NCBI RefSeq assembly: GCF_014397025.1
Contig: NZ_JACJUO010000001.1
Span: 310,001-374,000 of the forward strand
Source: Ochrobactrum sp. Marseille-Q0166
Lineage (GTDB): Bacteria; Pseudomonadota; Alphaproteobacteria; Rhizobiales; Rhizobiaceae
Direction of reading: 5' to 3'
Length of the DNA stretch: 64,000 bases
Positions 47,761 to 56,306 of the stretch are shown here, piece after piece. The position numbers and the translations under genes are program-made. Below the pieces are notes generated by a model that searched no databases, was not told the origin of the DNA, and worked only from the letters and a program-made list of their open reading frames with translations. How positions within the stretch are numbered: the first letter of the stretch is position 1; each line of letters starts with the position of its first letter.

Positions 47761-47790
47761 ATAGCCACCCTGTTCACGCCGGGTGGCTAT
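47761..47790 (+). terminator. Terminator after Flp-like gene
   Basis: ATAGCCACCC pairs with GGGTGGCTAT, a perfect 10-bp stem with a 10-base loop, followed by TTGTTTATTG. It separates the small gene from the aminopeptidase gene. Confidence 0.87.
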
Positions 47791-47832
47791 TTGTTTATTG
47801 ATTATGCCGTTTAATAATCGCTGAGGACTATC

Positions 47833-49215
47833 ATGACCGTAGAAATCATCACTGCGCAATCAGCCAAAAGCCGCCCCATCTGGTTCATTGGAAAGAATGG
47901 AGTCGATCAGGCGGGACTTACACCGGATGCGGCAGTCTGGGCCAAGGCCCATGATTTTAACGGTGAGGCCGGGCGCATTCTCGTACTTCCCGGTAAAGAC
48001 GGCACGATAGCCGGTGCGCTGTTTGGCACAGGTGATATCGATCAGGGCGGACAATCGCAACTGCTTGCAGGAAAACTGGCGCGTGGATTGCCGGAAGGCG
48101 ACTGGCATATCGAGAGCAAGCCCGACCATGCAGAACTGGTGACCCTTGCCTTCCTGATGGGTGGTTACAATTTTACGCGTTACCGCAAGGTCAGCGATAA
48201 GACCATCCGTCTGGCTGTGCCGGAAGGTGTAAATGCCGCTGAAACGCAATCGATTGCCAACGCCGTAACGCTTGCACGCGATCTTATCAACACACCGACC
48301 AACGACATGGGACCAGACGCGCTCGAACAGGCAACGCGCGATCTTGCTTCCAAGAATGGCGCGAAGGTCAGCACGATTGAAGGCGATGCCTTGCTTCAAC
48401 AGAATTTCCCTATGATCCATGCCGTTGGTCGCGCAGGCAGCATTGCGCCACGCCTCATTGATCTCACATGGGGCAGAGACAGCGACCCCAAAATCACGCT
48501 GGTCGGCAAAGGCGTATGCTTTGATACCGGCGGTCTCGACATCAAGCCTGCCAGCGGCATGTTGTTGATGAAGAAGGATATGGGCGGCGCTGCCAATGTG
48601 CTGGGCCTTGCCTCCATCATCATGGATGCAAAATTGCCAGTGCGATTGCGGGTGCTGATTCCGGCTGTTGAAAATTCGATTGCAGGCAATGCATTCCGCC
48701 CCAGTGATGTGCTGCAAAGCCGCAAGGGGTTAACGGTCGAAATCGGTAATACCGATGCGGAAGGCCGTCTGGTTCTGGCCGATGCTCTGGCACTGGCGGA
48801 TGAGGAAGAGCCGGAACTGATCATAGATATGGCAACGCTCACAGGGGCTGCACGCGTTGCACTCGGTCCCGATTTGCCGCCTTTCTACACGAATGACGAT
48901 GCGCTCGCCGCGATCATTGCTGAAAAAGCCGACGAGACAGCTGACCCGCTTTGGCGCATGCCGCTCTGGCAACCCTATGCGCAAAAACTCTCGTCACGGG
49001 TGGCTGACATTAACAATGTCACGACTGACGGTTTTGCCGGTTCTGTGACGGCTGCTCTGTTCCTGAGCCGTTTTGTCGAAAAAGCAAAGGCTTGGGGGCA
49101 TTTCGATATTTTTGGCTGGGTGCCGGTTGAAAAGCCCGCCTCACCCGTTGGTGGCGAGGCACAGGCCATTCGTGCGGTTTATGCACTCCTCAAGCAGAAA
49201 TATCCTGCAAAATGA
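47833..49215 (+). CDS. Leucyl aminopeptidase family protein (M17)
   Basis: The 460-residue protein releases N-terminal residues from peptides using two metal ions. The C-terminal catalytic domain has the metal/catalytic stretch GKGVCFDTGGLDIKPA, LMKKDMGGAAN and the M17 signature NTDAEGRLVLADAL. It is nearer to the short PepB-like branch than to PepA. A MarR gene and an NlpC/P60 peptidase follow, so it may help degrade peptides freed from cell-wall turnover; this is inferred from position. Confidence 0.92.
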   Translation: MTVEIITAQSAKSRPIWFIGKNGVDQAGLTPDAAVWAKAHDFNGEAGRILVLPGKDGTIAGALFGTGDIDQGGQSQLLAGKLARGLPEGDWHIESKPDHAELVTLAFLMGGYNFTRYRKVSDKTIRLAVPEGVNAAETQSIANAVTLARDLINTPTNDMGPDALEQATRDLASKNGAKVSTIEGDALLQQNFPMIHAVGRAGSIAPRLIDLTWGRDSDPKITLVGKGVCFDTGGLDIKPASGMLLMKKDMGGAANVLGLASIIMDAKLPVRLRVLIPAVENSIAGNAFRPSDVLQSRKGLTVEIGNTDAEGRLVLADALALADEEEPELIIDMATLTGAARVALGPDLPPFYTNDDALAAIIAEKADETADPLWRMPLWQPYAQKLSSRVADINNVTTDGFAGSVTAALFLSRFVEKAKAWGHFDIFGWVPVEKPASPVGGEAQAIRAVYALLKQKYPAK

Positions 49216-49288
49216 ATTAACTTGCCAGTAAAGAAAAAGCGGCGTTAAATGATACGGAACCGAAACGATATTAAGCGTTGCGTCATCC

Positions 49289-49639
49289 ATGCCCGTTGAA
49301 CTCAAGCCTTTGCAGGCACTGACATTGCTGAAAACGCTTTCACTGGCACAGGTGCAGGATGAAATGCCTGACCTGACCACGCGACAAGCCGCTATCCTTC
49401 TGACAATTTATCTGGAAACACCCCCGCATACCGTGCGGGGGCTTGCGGCCAAACTGAATGTCACCAAGCCGGTGATTACACGTGCGCTCGACACGATGGG
49501 AACGCTCGATCTTCTATCCCGCCATCGTGATGAAAATGATCGCAGAAATGTGCTAGTGAAGAGAACGGTCACTGGCGCACTTTATGTCGAAAGACTAGGC
49601 GATCTTGTGATCGCCAATGCCCGGGAGTTACCATTGTGA
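49289..49639 (+). CDS. MarR-type winged-helix regulator
   Basis: The 116-residue protein has a winged helix-turn-helix with LAAKLNVTKPVITRALDTM and wing RHRDENDRRNVLVKRT, the pattern of MarR proteins, though short for the family. It could bind DNA as a dimer and control the cluster. The stop overlaps the GTG start of the NlpC/P60 gene by four bases, so the two are made together. No ligand can be told. Confidence 0.85.
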   Translation: MPVELKPLQALTLLKTLSLAQVQDEMPDLTTRQAAILLTIYLETPPHTVRGLAAKLNVTKPVITRALDTMGTLDLLSRHRDENDRRNVLVKRTVTGALYVERLGDLVIANARELPL

Positions 49640-50496
49640 GCATGCTTGATCGTCGTTTGAACGCCTACCGTCCCGATCTTGCCGATGAACGGCTGAATGG
49701 TCAGGTGGAAGCAAGTCGCTTTACTGCTGGTACGCTGATGCAGGTTTCCGATTCGGTTGTCGACCTGCGCTCAGAACCCCGCCCTGACAGCGGGCCACAG
49801 ACTCAGATCATCTTTGGTGATCTGGTGCGTGTTTTCGAAGAACAGGAAGGCTGGTGCTGGGTGCAGGCTGAGCGCGACGGTTATACCGGCTATGTCTCAG
49901 CAGCTTCATTGGAAAAGCCAGCGCGCGAAACAACCCATATGGTGATTGTGCCACGCACATTCGTCTATTCCGGCAATGATCTTCGCTTTCCTTACACAAA
50001 AGCATTGTCACTCGGCTCCCGCGTCCGAATCGCAGGGTATTCCGAGAAGCGAGGAACCGAATACGCACTGCTTGAGAGCGGCGAATCACTGATTGCAAAA
50101 CATCTTGCGCCTTTGAACGAGCACGCTGCGGATTATGTCGCAGTCGCCGAAACACTGATGCACACACCTTATCTCTGGGGGGGGGCATCGGGCTTTGGTA
50201 TTGATTGCTCTGGTCTGGTTCAGCTTTCAATGTGGGTTACTGGCCGCACAGTCCTGCGCGATTCCGACATGCAAGAGAATTCGCTTGGTGAGATCATCGA
50301 GCCGGATGCGAGCTATTCCAATCTAAAGCGTGGCGATCTCGTCTTTTGGAAAGGCCATGTGGCAATCTGTGCTGCGCCCGACATGCTGATTCACGCCAGC
50401 GGTCACACAATGACGGTAACGCTTGAGCCGTTAAAGGAAGCGATAAAACGCATCGCCTATCTTTACGACCTGCCAACGCGCATCAGAAGGCCATAA
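49636..50496 (+). CDS. NlpC/P60 family peptidase with SH3-type domains
   Basis: The 286-residue protein has N-terminal SH3-like regions (about 30-130) and a C-terminal NlpC/P60 cysteine peptidase with catalytic Cys in GIDCSGLVQLS and His in KGHVAICAAP. Such enzymes cut D-Glu/Dap bonds of cell-wall peptides. No clear signal peptide is seen, so a cytoplasmic recycling role is possible. The start is GTG, overlapping the MarR stop; ATG at 49642 is the alternative. A nine-G run (50177-50185) lies 27 bases before the catalytic Cys codon. Confidence 0.91.
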   Translation: MSMLDRRLNAYRPDLADERLNGQVEASRFTAGTLMQVSDSVVDLRSEPRPDSGPQTQIIFGDLVRVFEEQEGWCWVQAERDGYTGYVSAASLEKPARETTHMVIVPRTFVYSGNDLRFPYTKALSLGSRVRIAGYSEKRGTEYALLESGESLIAKHLAPLNEHAADYVAVAETLMHTPYLWGGASGFGIDCSGLVQLSMWVTGRTVLRDSDMQENSLGEIIEPDASYSNLKRGDLVFWKGHVAICAAPDMLIHASGHTMTVTLEPLKEAIKRIAYLYDLPTRIRRP

Positions 50497-50506
50497 GCGT
50501 GAGACG

Positions 50507-51343
50507 ATGAAGAGAAGAGGGACATTATGGATTGCAGGGCTGGTACTTGGCCTCAGCGCCTCTTTCCCTTCTGCCGTCTCTTTTGAGAGAGTAGCCCGCA
50601 TGACTATCACGGCTTCGCCCGCAAGCTTTGCCAGCGTCAACGGCATTGAGATGTACTATCGCGTTGTCGGCAAGGGACCGCCGATCCTGCTCATTCATGG
50701 AGGTCTGTCCGACCAGCATGTCTGGGATGCGCAACTGCCGATTCTGGCGCGCGATCATATGGTAATTGTCGCGGACAGTCGTGGTCAGGGCCGCTCGACA
50801 CGAACGACGGAGCCAATCACCTATGAGCTGATGGCCGATGATTATGTAGCGCTACTTGATTATCTGCATGTTAGCAAAGTTGATCTTGTTGGCTGGAGCG
50901 ATGGCGGCATTATCGGCATTGATATCGCCATCCGCTATCCTGAGCGCCTGAAAAGCCTGTTTGCGCAGGCAGCCAATGTCACTCCGGAAGGTTCCACGGG
51001 TTATGCGCTGGCGCGCGCCGAAGGAAAGCCGATCCCCGAACTGCGCCACTACAGCAGCATTGATAGGGAAATTCATGCACTTTGGGCGAATGAGCCGAAT
51101 TATACTGCAGAAGATTTATCAAAAATCGCCGTGCGGACAGCAATCGTGATCGGGGACCGGGATACGGCAATAACGCAAGAGCACACTGAATTTATTGCGG
51201 ATCATATCCCCGGAGCGCAGCTGATCATACTGCCTGATTCCGGGCACGGTGTTCCAGCTGAAAACCCGCGCCTTTATGCAAGAACGGTTCTGAAATTTCT
51301 TGCGGGTAACAGGCTGGACGCGCCGCTCACCGCCAGCAAGTAA
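50507..51343 (+). CDS. Exported alpha/beta hydrolase
   Basis: The 278-residue protein has an N-terminal signal-like segment (KRRGTLWIAGLVLGLSASFP) and the alpha/beta-hydrolase fold: HGG oxyanion motif in LLIHGGLSDQHVW, nucleophile DLVGWSDGGIIG, acid in IGDRDTAI and histidine in PDSGHGVP. The substrate cannot be told. It follows the NlpC/P60 gene by 10 bases, so they are probably co-transcribed, and it meets the convergent dehydrogenase gene with no gap. Confidence 0.86.
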   Translation: MKRRGTLWIAGLVLGLSASFPSAVSFERVARMTITASPASFASVNGIEMYYRVVGKGPPILLIHGGLSDQHVWDAQLPILARDHMVIVADSRGQGRSTRTTEPITYELMADDYVALLDYLHVSKVDLVGWSDGGIIGIDIAIRYPERLKSLFAQAANVTPEGSTGYALARAEGKPIPELRHYSSIDREIHALWANEPNYTAEDLSKIAVRTAIVIGDRDTAITQEHTEFIADHIPGAQLIILPDSGHGVPAENPRLYARTVLKFLAGNRLDAPLTASK

Positions 51344-52348
51344 CTAGATTCTGTTCGGCAACACACGATCCGGTGGACGATGTCCGTCGACAAAGGCCCT
51401 GATATTGATGATGACCTTGTCGCCCATATCCACGCGGCCTTCAATTGTTGCCGATCCCATATGCGGCAGCAGCACGACTTTACCTTTTTCAGCAAGCGAC
51501 AGCAGGCGCGGATTGGCTGCTGGCTCGTGCTCGAACACATCAAGCCCGGCCCCGGCAATCTTGCCCTGCTCGATCAGTTCGACCAGCGCATTTTCATCGA
51601 TAATCTGACCGCGGGCCGTGTTCACGAGATAGGCAGTTGGCTGCATCAATGCAATGCGTCGGGCAGAAAGCAGGTGAAAGGTTGCGGGCGTCGACGGACA
51701 ATTGACAGAAATTATATCCATGCGAGCCAGCATCTGATCGAGGCTGTCCCAATAAGTCGCTTCAAGCTCTTCCTCAAGCTGCGCGTTGACGCGCTTGCGA
51801 TTGTGATAATGGATTGAAAGCCCGAAAGCCCTGGCACGGCGGGCAACGGCTGTGCCGATTCGACCCATACCGACAATACCCAGACGCTTGCCCCAGATGC
51901 GTCGTCCAAGCATCCATGTCGGCGACCAACCCGGCCATTGGCCATCACGCTCGTTAAGGACATTTGCGCCTTCGACCAAACGACGCGGCACCATCAAAAG
52001 CAGTGCCAGCGTCATGTCGGCCGTGTCTTCTGTCAGTACATTGGGCGTGTTGGTGACAGTGATGCCGCGCTTTGCAGCAGCAGCTACATCAATATTATCG
52101 ACACCATTGCCGAAGTTTGCGATCAGTTTGAGATTGGGGCCAGCCTGCTCAATGGCTGCAGCATCGATCACATCGGTGATGCAAGGCACCAGAACATCGG
52201 CTTCTTTCATCGCAGCGATAATTTCCGGCTGCGACATGCGATGGTCGTCAATATTCAGACGTGCGTCGAACAATTCCCGCATTCGGGTTTCCACCGGATC
52301 AGGCAGTTTGCGGGTCAATACCACTAGCGGTTTTTTCTTGTTCGACAT
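51344..52348 (-). CDS. D-2-hydroxyacid dehydrogenase (glyoxylate reductase / glycerate dehydrogenase type)
   Basis: The 334-residue NAD(P)-dependent enzyme has the Rossmann motif GIVGMGRIGTAVARRARAF, catalytic Arg/Glu in NTARGQIIDENAL and GLDVFEHEPAA, and His in LLPHMGSAT. It is closer to GyaR-type glyoxylate reductases than to GhrA at 36.2 kb, so the window has two different hydroxyacid dehydrogenases. The start at 52348 is set by the GGGTGGAG site; the ATG two codons upstream is also possible. Confidence 0.88.
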   Translation of the reverse strand: MSNKKKPLVVLTRKLPDPVETRMRELFDARLNIDDHRMSQPEIIAAMKEADVLVPCITDVIDAAAIEQAGPNLKLIANFGNGVDNIDVAAAAKRGITVTNTPNVLTEDTADMTLALLLMVPRRLVEGANVLNERDGQWPGWSPTWMLGRRIWGKRLGIVGMGRIGTAVARRARAFGLSIHYHNRKRVNAQLEEELEATYWDSLDQMLARMDIISVNCPSTPATFHLLSARRIALMQPTAYLVNTARGQIIDENALVELIEQGKIAGAGLDVFEHEPAANPRLLSLAEKGKVVLLPHMGSATIEGRVDMGDKVIINIRAFVDGHRPPDRVLPNRI

Positions 52349-52354
52349 CTCCAC

Positions 52355-52705
52355 CCCTTTTTCTTGAGCAGTGCCACCTGTGCAGGTCCATAAATTTCAC
52401 AGGAAACCTGGCTTGCCGATTCTCACGTTGAGACCTCCTTAACCAAGAAGGTGCAATATGAGATATTGCTCCGGCTGCTCATCTCTAGCAAGGCGGCGCA
52501 GCAAAGACAAAGAAAAACAGAATCGCGAAAGCTGCCCCTGCGTCTCCGACGCTTCTCCACAAACCTGTGAGAAGACAAGCTTTTGCCTGACTTGTTTGAG
52601 AAGCAGAAGCGGAAAAACCGCACAGTTTTATTTTTGCAGTTTCTGACGAAAATCTCCCCATTCGTTGGAACTGCCATGAAGTGACAGGACAGCGAGAGGT
52701 CAGAA
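52355..52705. other. Intergenic region without supported gene
   Basis: This gap of about 350 bases separates the divergent dehydrogenase and SH3-protein genes. It presumably holds both promoters. Short open frames exist in it but none has a recognisable product or a clear ribosome site. Confidence 0.6.
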
Positions 52706-53275
52706 TTGTACCGAGTACTTTCGCAACGCTTTTTTATGGCAGCGCTTGGCAGTATGGCTTTGGTGTTAATTATTGCGCCGATGCTAGCGCATACTCATGC
52801 TGCAATGGCCCAAACCTCAGCAGGCACAACGTTTGGGGCAAGCGGCTTGCCAGTCCCCCGTTTTGTCAGCTTGAAGCCGGCACGCGTCAATCTGCGCGTG
52901 GGCCCGGGACGCGATTATGCCGTTTCATGGCTGTTCATGAAATCCGGACTGCCTGTCGAAATTATTCAGGAATACGATAACTGGCGCCGAATCCGCGATG
53001 CCGACGGCACGGAAGGCTGGGTCTATCAGTCTCTCCTGTCGGGCAAACGCACAGCAATTACGGCCCCATGGCTCAAGAATGATCAGGATGCGATGATCAC
53101 CATGCGCCGCGATCCGAGTGAAACCTCGGGCTTGTCGGCGGAAGTCGAACCGAATGTTGTCGGCACCGTTCGCGAATGCAATGGCCAGTGGTGTCGAATG
53201 GATATTCAGGGTATACGCGGCTGGATCAGACAGTCTGACCTTTGGGGCGTTTATCCGGATGAAGTATTCGACTGA
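52706..53275 (+). CDS. Exported SH3-domain protein
   Basis: The 189-residue protein has an N-terminal signal peptide (hydrophobic core MAALGSMALVLIIAPML, ending AMA before QTSAG) and two bacterial SH3-type repeats: RVNLRVGPGRDYAV with WRRIRDADGTEGWVY, and a second with QWCRMDIQGIRGWIRQ. It is probably periplasmic and may bind cell-wall peptides; its enzyme partner is unknown. The start is TTG with AGAGG upstream; an ATG at 52736 would still keep the signal segment. Confidence 0.84.
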   Translation: MYRVLSQRFFMAALGSMALVLIIAPMLAHTHAAMAQTSAGTTFGASGLPVPRFVSLKPARVNLRVGPGRDYAVSWLFMKSGLPVEIIQEYDNWRRIRDADGTEGWVYQSLLSGKRTAITAPWLKNDQDAMITMRRDPSETSGLSAEVEPNVVGTVRECNGQWCRMDIQGIRGWIRQSDLWGVYPDEVFD

Positions 53276-53441
53276 TCTGGCACTGCGTCCGTCTTGACGT
53301 CGCATCATTCATGAGGCTAGCTCTTACGGAACAGAATCAAGAAGGAGTTTTATGCGCAGAAGTTCATCGTCGCCATTTTAACGGATTTGGACCCCGCCCA
53401 ATTGGTGGGATTTTTGTGCATAATTAAACTCTGGAATAATC

Positions 53442-53891
53442 ATGAAAAACATGACGCTTATGATCCGCACCTATCAGGCCGCGGACAAACAAATCTTGTC
53501 CTCCATTTGGTATCGCGCCTCTCTGGAAGCACATGGGTTTCTAGGAGAAGACCTGCTACGCAATCAGCAAAAGCTTATTGAAGACGTCTATCTGGAAAAG
53601 GCAGAGACCTGGGTTGCCGTTCTAAATGGTGAGCATGTTGGCTTTATCGGCCTGCTGGATTGCTTCATTGGTGGCCTTTTCGTTGACCCTTCCGTGCAAG
53701 GATACGGCATAGGCCACCGCTTGCTCGACCATGCTCTGACACTGAAAGGCGAACTCTCTCTCGAAGTTTACGCCGACAATAAACGAGCCTGTCGTTTCTA
53801 TCAGCGGCTCGGCTTTCAGGAAATCAGTCGTCGCGGGGAAGACGATAACGGGCTTCCATTCACCAATATCTGGATGCGGCGAAAGGCTTAA
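53442..53891 (+). CDS. GNAT family N-acetyltransferase (YjaB-like)
   Basis: The 149-residue protein has the GNAT acetyl-CoA motif VDPSVQGYGIGHRLLDHA near residues 81-98 and the helix RACRFYQRLGFQE near the end. The overall length and FIGLLDCFIGGLFVDP pattern resemble the YjaB/YiaC group, but the substrate cannot be told. It is a single gene with 166 bases upstream, and a strong hairpin follows. Confidence 0.86.
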   Translation: MKNMTLMIRTYQAADKQILSSIWYRASLEAHGFLGEDLLRNQQKLIEDVYLEKAETWVAVLNGEHVGFIGLLDCFIGGLFVDPSVQGYGIGHRLLDHALTLKGELSLEVYADNKRACRFYQRLGFQEISRRGEDDNGLPFTNIWMRRKA

Positions 53892-53944
53892 AACTCGGAG
53901 CCCAAACACCGTTTCATGTTTTCTTGGACGGGCTTTGACGAAAA

Positions 53945-53966
53945 GCGGGGCGATTGCTCGCCCCGC
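53945..53966. terminator. Bidirectional terminator between GNAT gene and metQ
   Basis: GCGGGGCGA pairs with TCGCCCCGC around a TTGC loop, with A-rich sequence on the left and TTCAAAA on the right. It can serve both converging genes. Confidence 0.85.
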
Positions 53967-53993
53967 TTCAAAATCAGTATTCGATCTGGCCTG

Positions 53994-54773
53994 TCACCAA
54001 GCCGGAATGACCGAGCCTTTGAAGGTTTCAGCAATAAACTGCTTCACTTCCGGGCTGTGATAGCTGCTGACCAGCGTCTTCACCCATTCCGCATTCTTGT
54101 CGGCAGTGCGGACGACCAGCACATTGACATAAGGAGCTTTTTCACCCTCACGGATAAGTGCGTCACCGGCCGGATTAAGACCTGCTTCCAATGCATAATT
54201 CGTATTGATGACGGCTGCTTCCACATCTTCGAGTGAACGTGGCAGTTGCGCTGCATCCAGTTCCACGAACTTCAGATTCTTCGGGTTTTCCGTCACATCT
54301 ATTGACGTGACTTTCAGCCCCTTCGAAGAATCAAGCTTGATCAGGCCGTTATCTGCAAGCACCAGAAGGGCACGGCCGCCATTGGTTGGATCGTTCGGGA
54401 TAGCGATAGTCGCGCCGTCAACCAGCTCCGATATATTCTTCAGCTTCTTAGAATATACTCCCATCGGGAAGTTGACTGTCTGTGCAACAGTTTCAATCGG
54501 AAATCCGCGATCTGCGACCTGATTGTCAAGGTAAGGCTGATGCTGGAAAGAGTTTGCTTCAAGCGACTTATCGGCAAGAGCCATGTTCGGAATCACATAA
54601 TCAGAAAATTCCTGAATATCGATTTCGATACCCTTTGTCGCGGCGACTTCCTTGACCTTTTCCATGATCTGCGCGTGCGGTCCAGGTGTCACGCCAATGC
54701 GGATCTTTTCAGCAAAAGCGCTTCCAGTCGAATAAAGGGCGAATGCAACGGCTGCTATGATCAACTTACGCAT
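53994..54773 (-). CDS. metQ: MetQ/NlpA family substrate-binding protein
   Basis: The 259-residue precursor has a signal peptide ending GSAFA and the NlpA fold (KIRIGVTPGPHAQIME, then ANSFQHQPYLDNQ). MetQ binds methionine for the MetNI importer. No lipobox cysteine is seen at the end of the signal, so it is a free periplasmic protein and not a lipoprotein. metN and metI are not adjacent, making this an orphan binding protein here. Its leader has two perfect dyads (54802-54837 and 54851-54870). Confidence 0.88.
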   Translation of the reverse strand: MRKLIIAAVAFALYSTGSAFAEKIRIGVTPGPHAQIMEKVKEVAATKGIEIDIQEFSDYVIPNMALADKSLEANSFQHQPYLDNQVADRGFPIETVAQTVNFPMGVYSKKLKNISELVDGATIAIPNDPTNGGRALLVLADNGLIKLDSSKGLKVTSIDVTENPKNLKFVELDAAQLPRSLEDVEAAVINTNYALEAGLNPAGDALIREGEKAPYVNVLVVRTADKNAEWVKTLVSSYHSPEVKQFIAETFKGSVIPAW

Positions 54774-54801
54774 GAACGTATCCAGTCAAATGGTTATCGA
54801 C

Positions 54802-54870
54802 GCATTTATGCTCGGTTGGGAGGTCCGCGATAAATGCACCTATGAAAGGTAATGGTTCGGGTGAACCATT
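54802..54870 (-). promoter_or_regulatory. Two inverted repeats in metQ leader
   Basis: GCATTTAT and ATAAATGC (54802-54837, 20-base spacer) and AATGGTTC and GAACCATT (54851-54870, 4-base loop) lie 29-97 bases upstream of metQ. Either a leader RNA fold or a regulator site would fit. I could not match them with certainty to a known SAM riboswitch class. Confidence 0.45.
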
Positions 54871-54895
54871 TTAGAGATCAATGCGCAACAAAAAA

Positions 54896-54913
54896 GCAGC
54901 CTGAAAAGGCTGC
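54896..54913 (-). terminator. irr terminator
   Basis: GCAGCC pairs with GGCTGC around a 6-base loop; read on the minus strand it is followed by TTTTTTGTTG, 26 bases past the irr stop. Confidence 0.87.
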
Positions 54914-54939
54914 CTTTATAGAAAACCATACCACAACGC

Positions 54940-55380
54940 TTAACGCGTTTTGCGTCGGAGGCGGACGATAATATCTACATTGACGATTTCCATACCCTCC
55001 GGTGCTTCCGGCATATTGGAAACCGTTGGCTGGCCACGCTCACCATGCGGAATATCGAAAACCACATTCTCGCCCTCGAGGAAGAAATGCTGGTGATCGG
55101 AAATATTGGTGTCAAAATAGGTTTTCGAGCCTTCGACGGCGATGATCCGCAGCATACCGGCTTCGGTAAACTGATGTAGTGTGTTATAGACCGTCGCAAG
55201 CGATACCGGCACATTCGCTAAAACTGCTTCTTCATGAAGGTCTTCAGCGGAAAGGTGGCGATCCCCCTGTGCATAGATCAGACTGGCAAGCGAAACACGC
55301 TGGCGCGTCGGGCGCAAACCCGCGCTGCGAAGACGCTCTTCCATTGAAACCATCGAGTGGTTGGCATGATAATTCTGCAT
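54940..55380 (-). CDS. irr: Iron response regulator Irr (Fur family)
   Basis: Irr is the haem-status regulator of Rhizobiales, acting on haem synthesis and iron genes when iron is low. The 146-residue protein has the Fur-family winged helix (PTRQRVSLASLIYAQ, VSLATVYNTLHQF) and the haem/metal motif SDHQHFF (His-x-His). The ATG at 55380 follows AAAGGG; the GTG 21 bases earlier is less likely. It is divergent from fabA, with about 260 bases between them. Confidence 0.94.
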   Translation of the reverse strand: MQNYHANHSMVSMEERLRSAGLRPTRQRVSLASLIYAQGDRHLSAEDLHEEAVLANVPVSLATVYNTLHQFTEAGMLRIIAVEGSKTYFDTNISDHQHFFLEGENVVFDIPHGERGQPTVSNMPEAPEGMEIVNVDIIVRLRRKTR

Positions 55381-55554
55381 TTTCACCCTTTGATCCGTCA
55401 CGATCCCGTAGCAATTTTGTCAAAGATTAAACGGGCTGTTGCCCATTGCATACTGTCATTGATATATGCCGTTGCGAATTAAGTATCAATAGGCATGGTA
55501 ATACCGGCTTTTTTGGGAAAACCCGGCACACTATTTTACTGTCGGAGGCACTCT

Positions 55555-55671
55555 ATGCTAGAGGTGTCCCCGAAAATCGACAACCCGACTGCTTCAAACA
55601 TAAAGCCGTCACATCAGAATGATCCTCAAGGGAGGCGTAATGGCAGAACAGAAATCGAGCTACGGGTATGA
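55555..55671 (+). CDS. Possible short upstream ORF overlapping fabA start
   Basis: A 38-residue frame starts at an ATG with a strong CGGAGG site 5 bases upstream and ends 32 bases inside fabA, in another frame. It encodes [15 protein letters not shown] and onward and resembles nothing known. It might act as a translated leader for fabA, or be chance. The evidence is only the ribosome site and position. Confidence 0.35.
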   Translation: MLEVSPKIDNPTASNIKPSHQNDPQGRRNGRTEIELRV

Positions 55672-56158
55672 AGAGCTCCTCAGCTGCGCACGCGGTGAGT
55701 TGTTCGGCCCCGGCAATGCACAGCTCCCCCTGCCGCCAATGCTGATGGTGCACCGCATCACCGAGATTTCCGAAACTGGCGGAGAGTTCGACAAGGGCTA
55801 TATCCGTGCAGAATATGACGTAAGCCCAGACGACTGGTATTTCCCATGCCATTTTCAGGGCAACCCGATCATGCCTGGCTGCCTTGGCCTTGATGGCATG
55901 TGGCAGTTGACAGGTTTCTTCCTCGGCTGGCTCGGTGAGCCTGGTCGCGGTATGGCGCTGTCGACTGGTGAAGTGAAGTTTAAAGGCATGGTTCGCCCGC
56001 ACACCAAGCTTCTGCAATATGGTATCGACTTCAAGCGTGTTATGCGCGGTCGTCTCGTTCTTGGCACGGCTGATGGCTGGCTCAAGGCTGATGGCGAGAC
56101 CATCTACAAAGCAAGTGATCTGCGCGTCGGACTGTCCAAAGACGGTGATAGCGCCTAA
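55640..56158 (+). CDS. fabA: 3-hydroxyacyl-ACP dehydratase/isomerase FabA
   Basis: FabA dehydrates 3-hydroxydecanoyl-ACP and isomerises the product, opening the unsaturated fatty acid branch. The 172-residue hot-dog-fold protein has catalytic His71 ([15 protein letters not shown]) and Asp85 ([10 protein letters not shown]). The start MAEQKSS follows GGAGG. fabB lies 148 bases downstream and fabI follows, as in other alphaproteobacteria. Confidence 0.96.
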   Translation: MAEQKSSYGYEELLSCARGELFGPGNAQLPLPPMLMVHRITEISETGGEFDKGYIRAEYDVSPDDWYFPCHFQGNPIMPGCLGLDGMWQLTGFFLGWLGEPGRGMALSTGEVKFKGMVRPHTKLLQYGIDFKRVMRGRLVLGTADGWLKADGETIYKASDLRVGLSKDGDSA

Positions 56159-56306
56159 TTCATCATCATTCACGGGTGCGGAAGCAGAAAATCACGAGTT
56201 TTCATACCGCCGCGCTCAAAACATGCGAAGATCGCACCTATGTAACCGGGAACAAGGGTCAGCTCACACGGGTTGATCACACGGAACAGGTGTAAAGGAG
56301 AACGCG

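Noticed and set aside
50177..50185. Frameshift at the nine-G run
   Set aside because: The frame is intact across the run and the catalytic Cys and His follow in frame, so the gene is not called broken.
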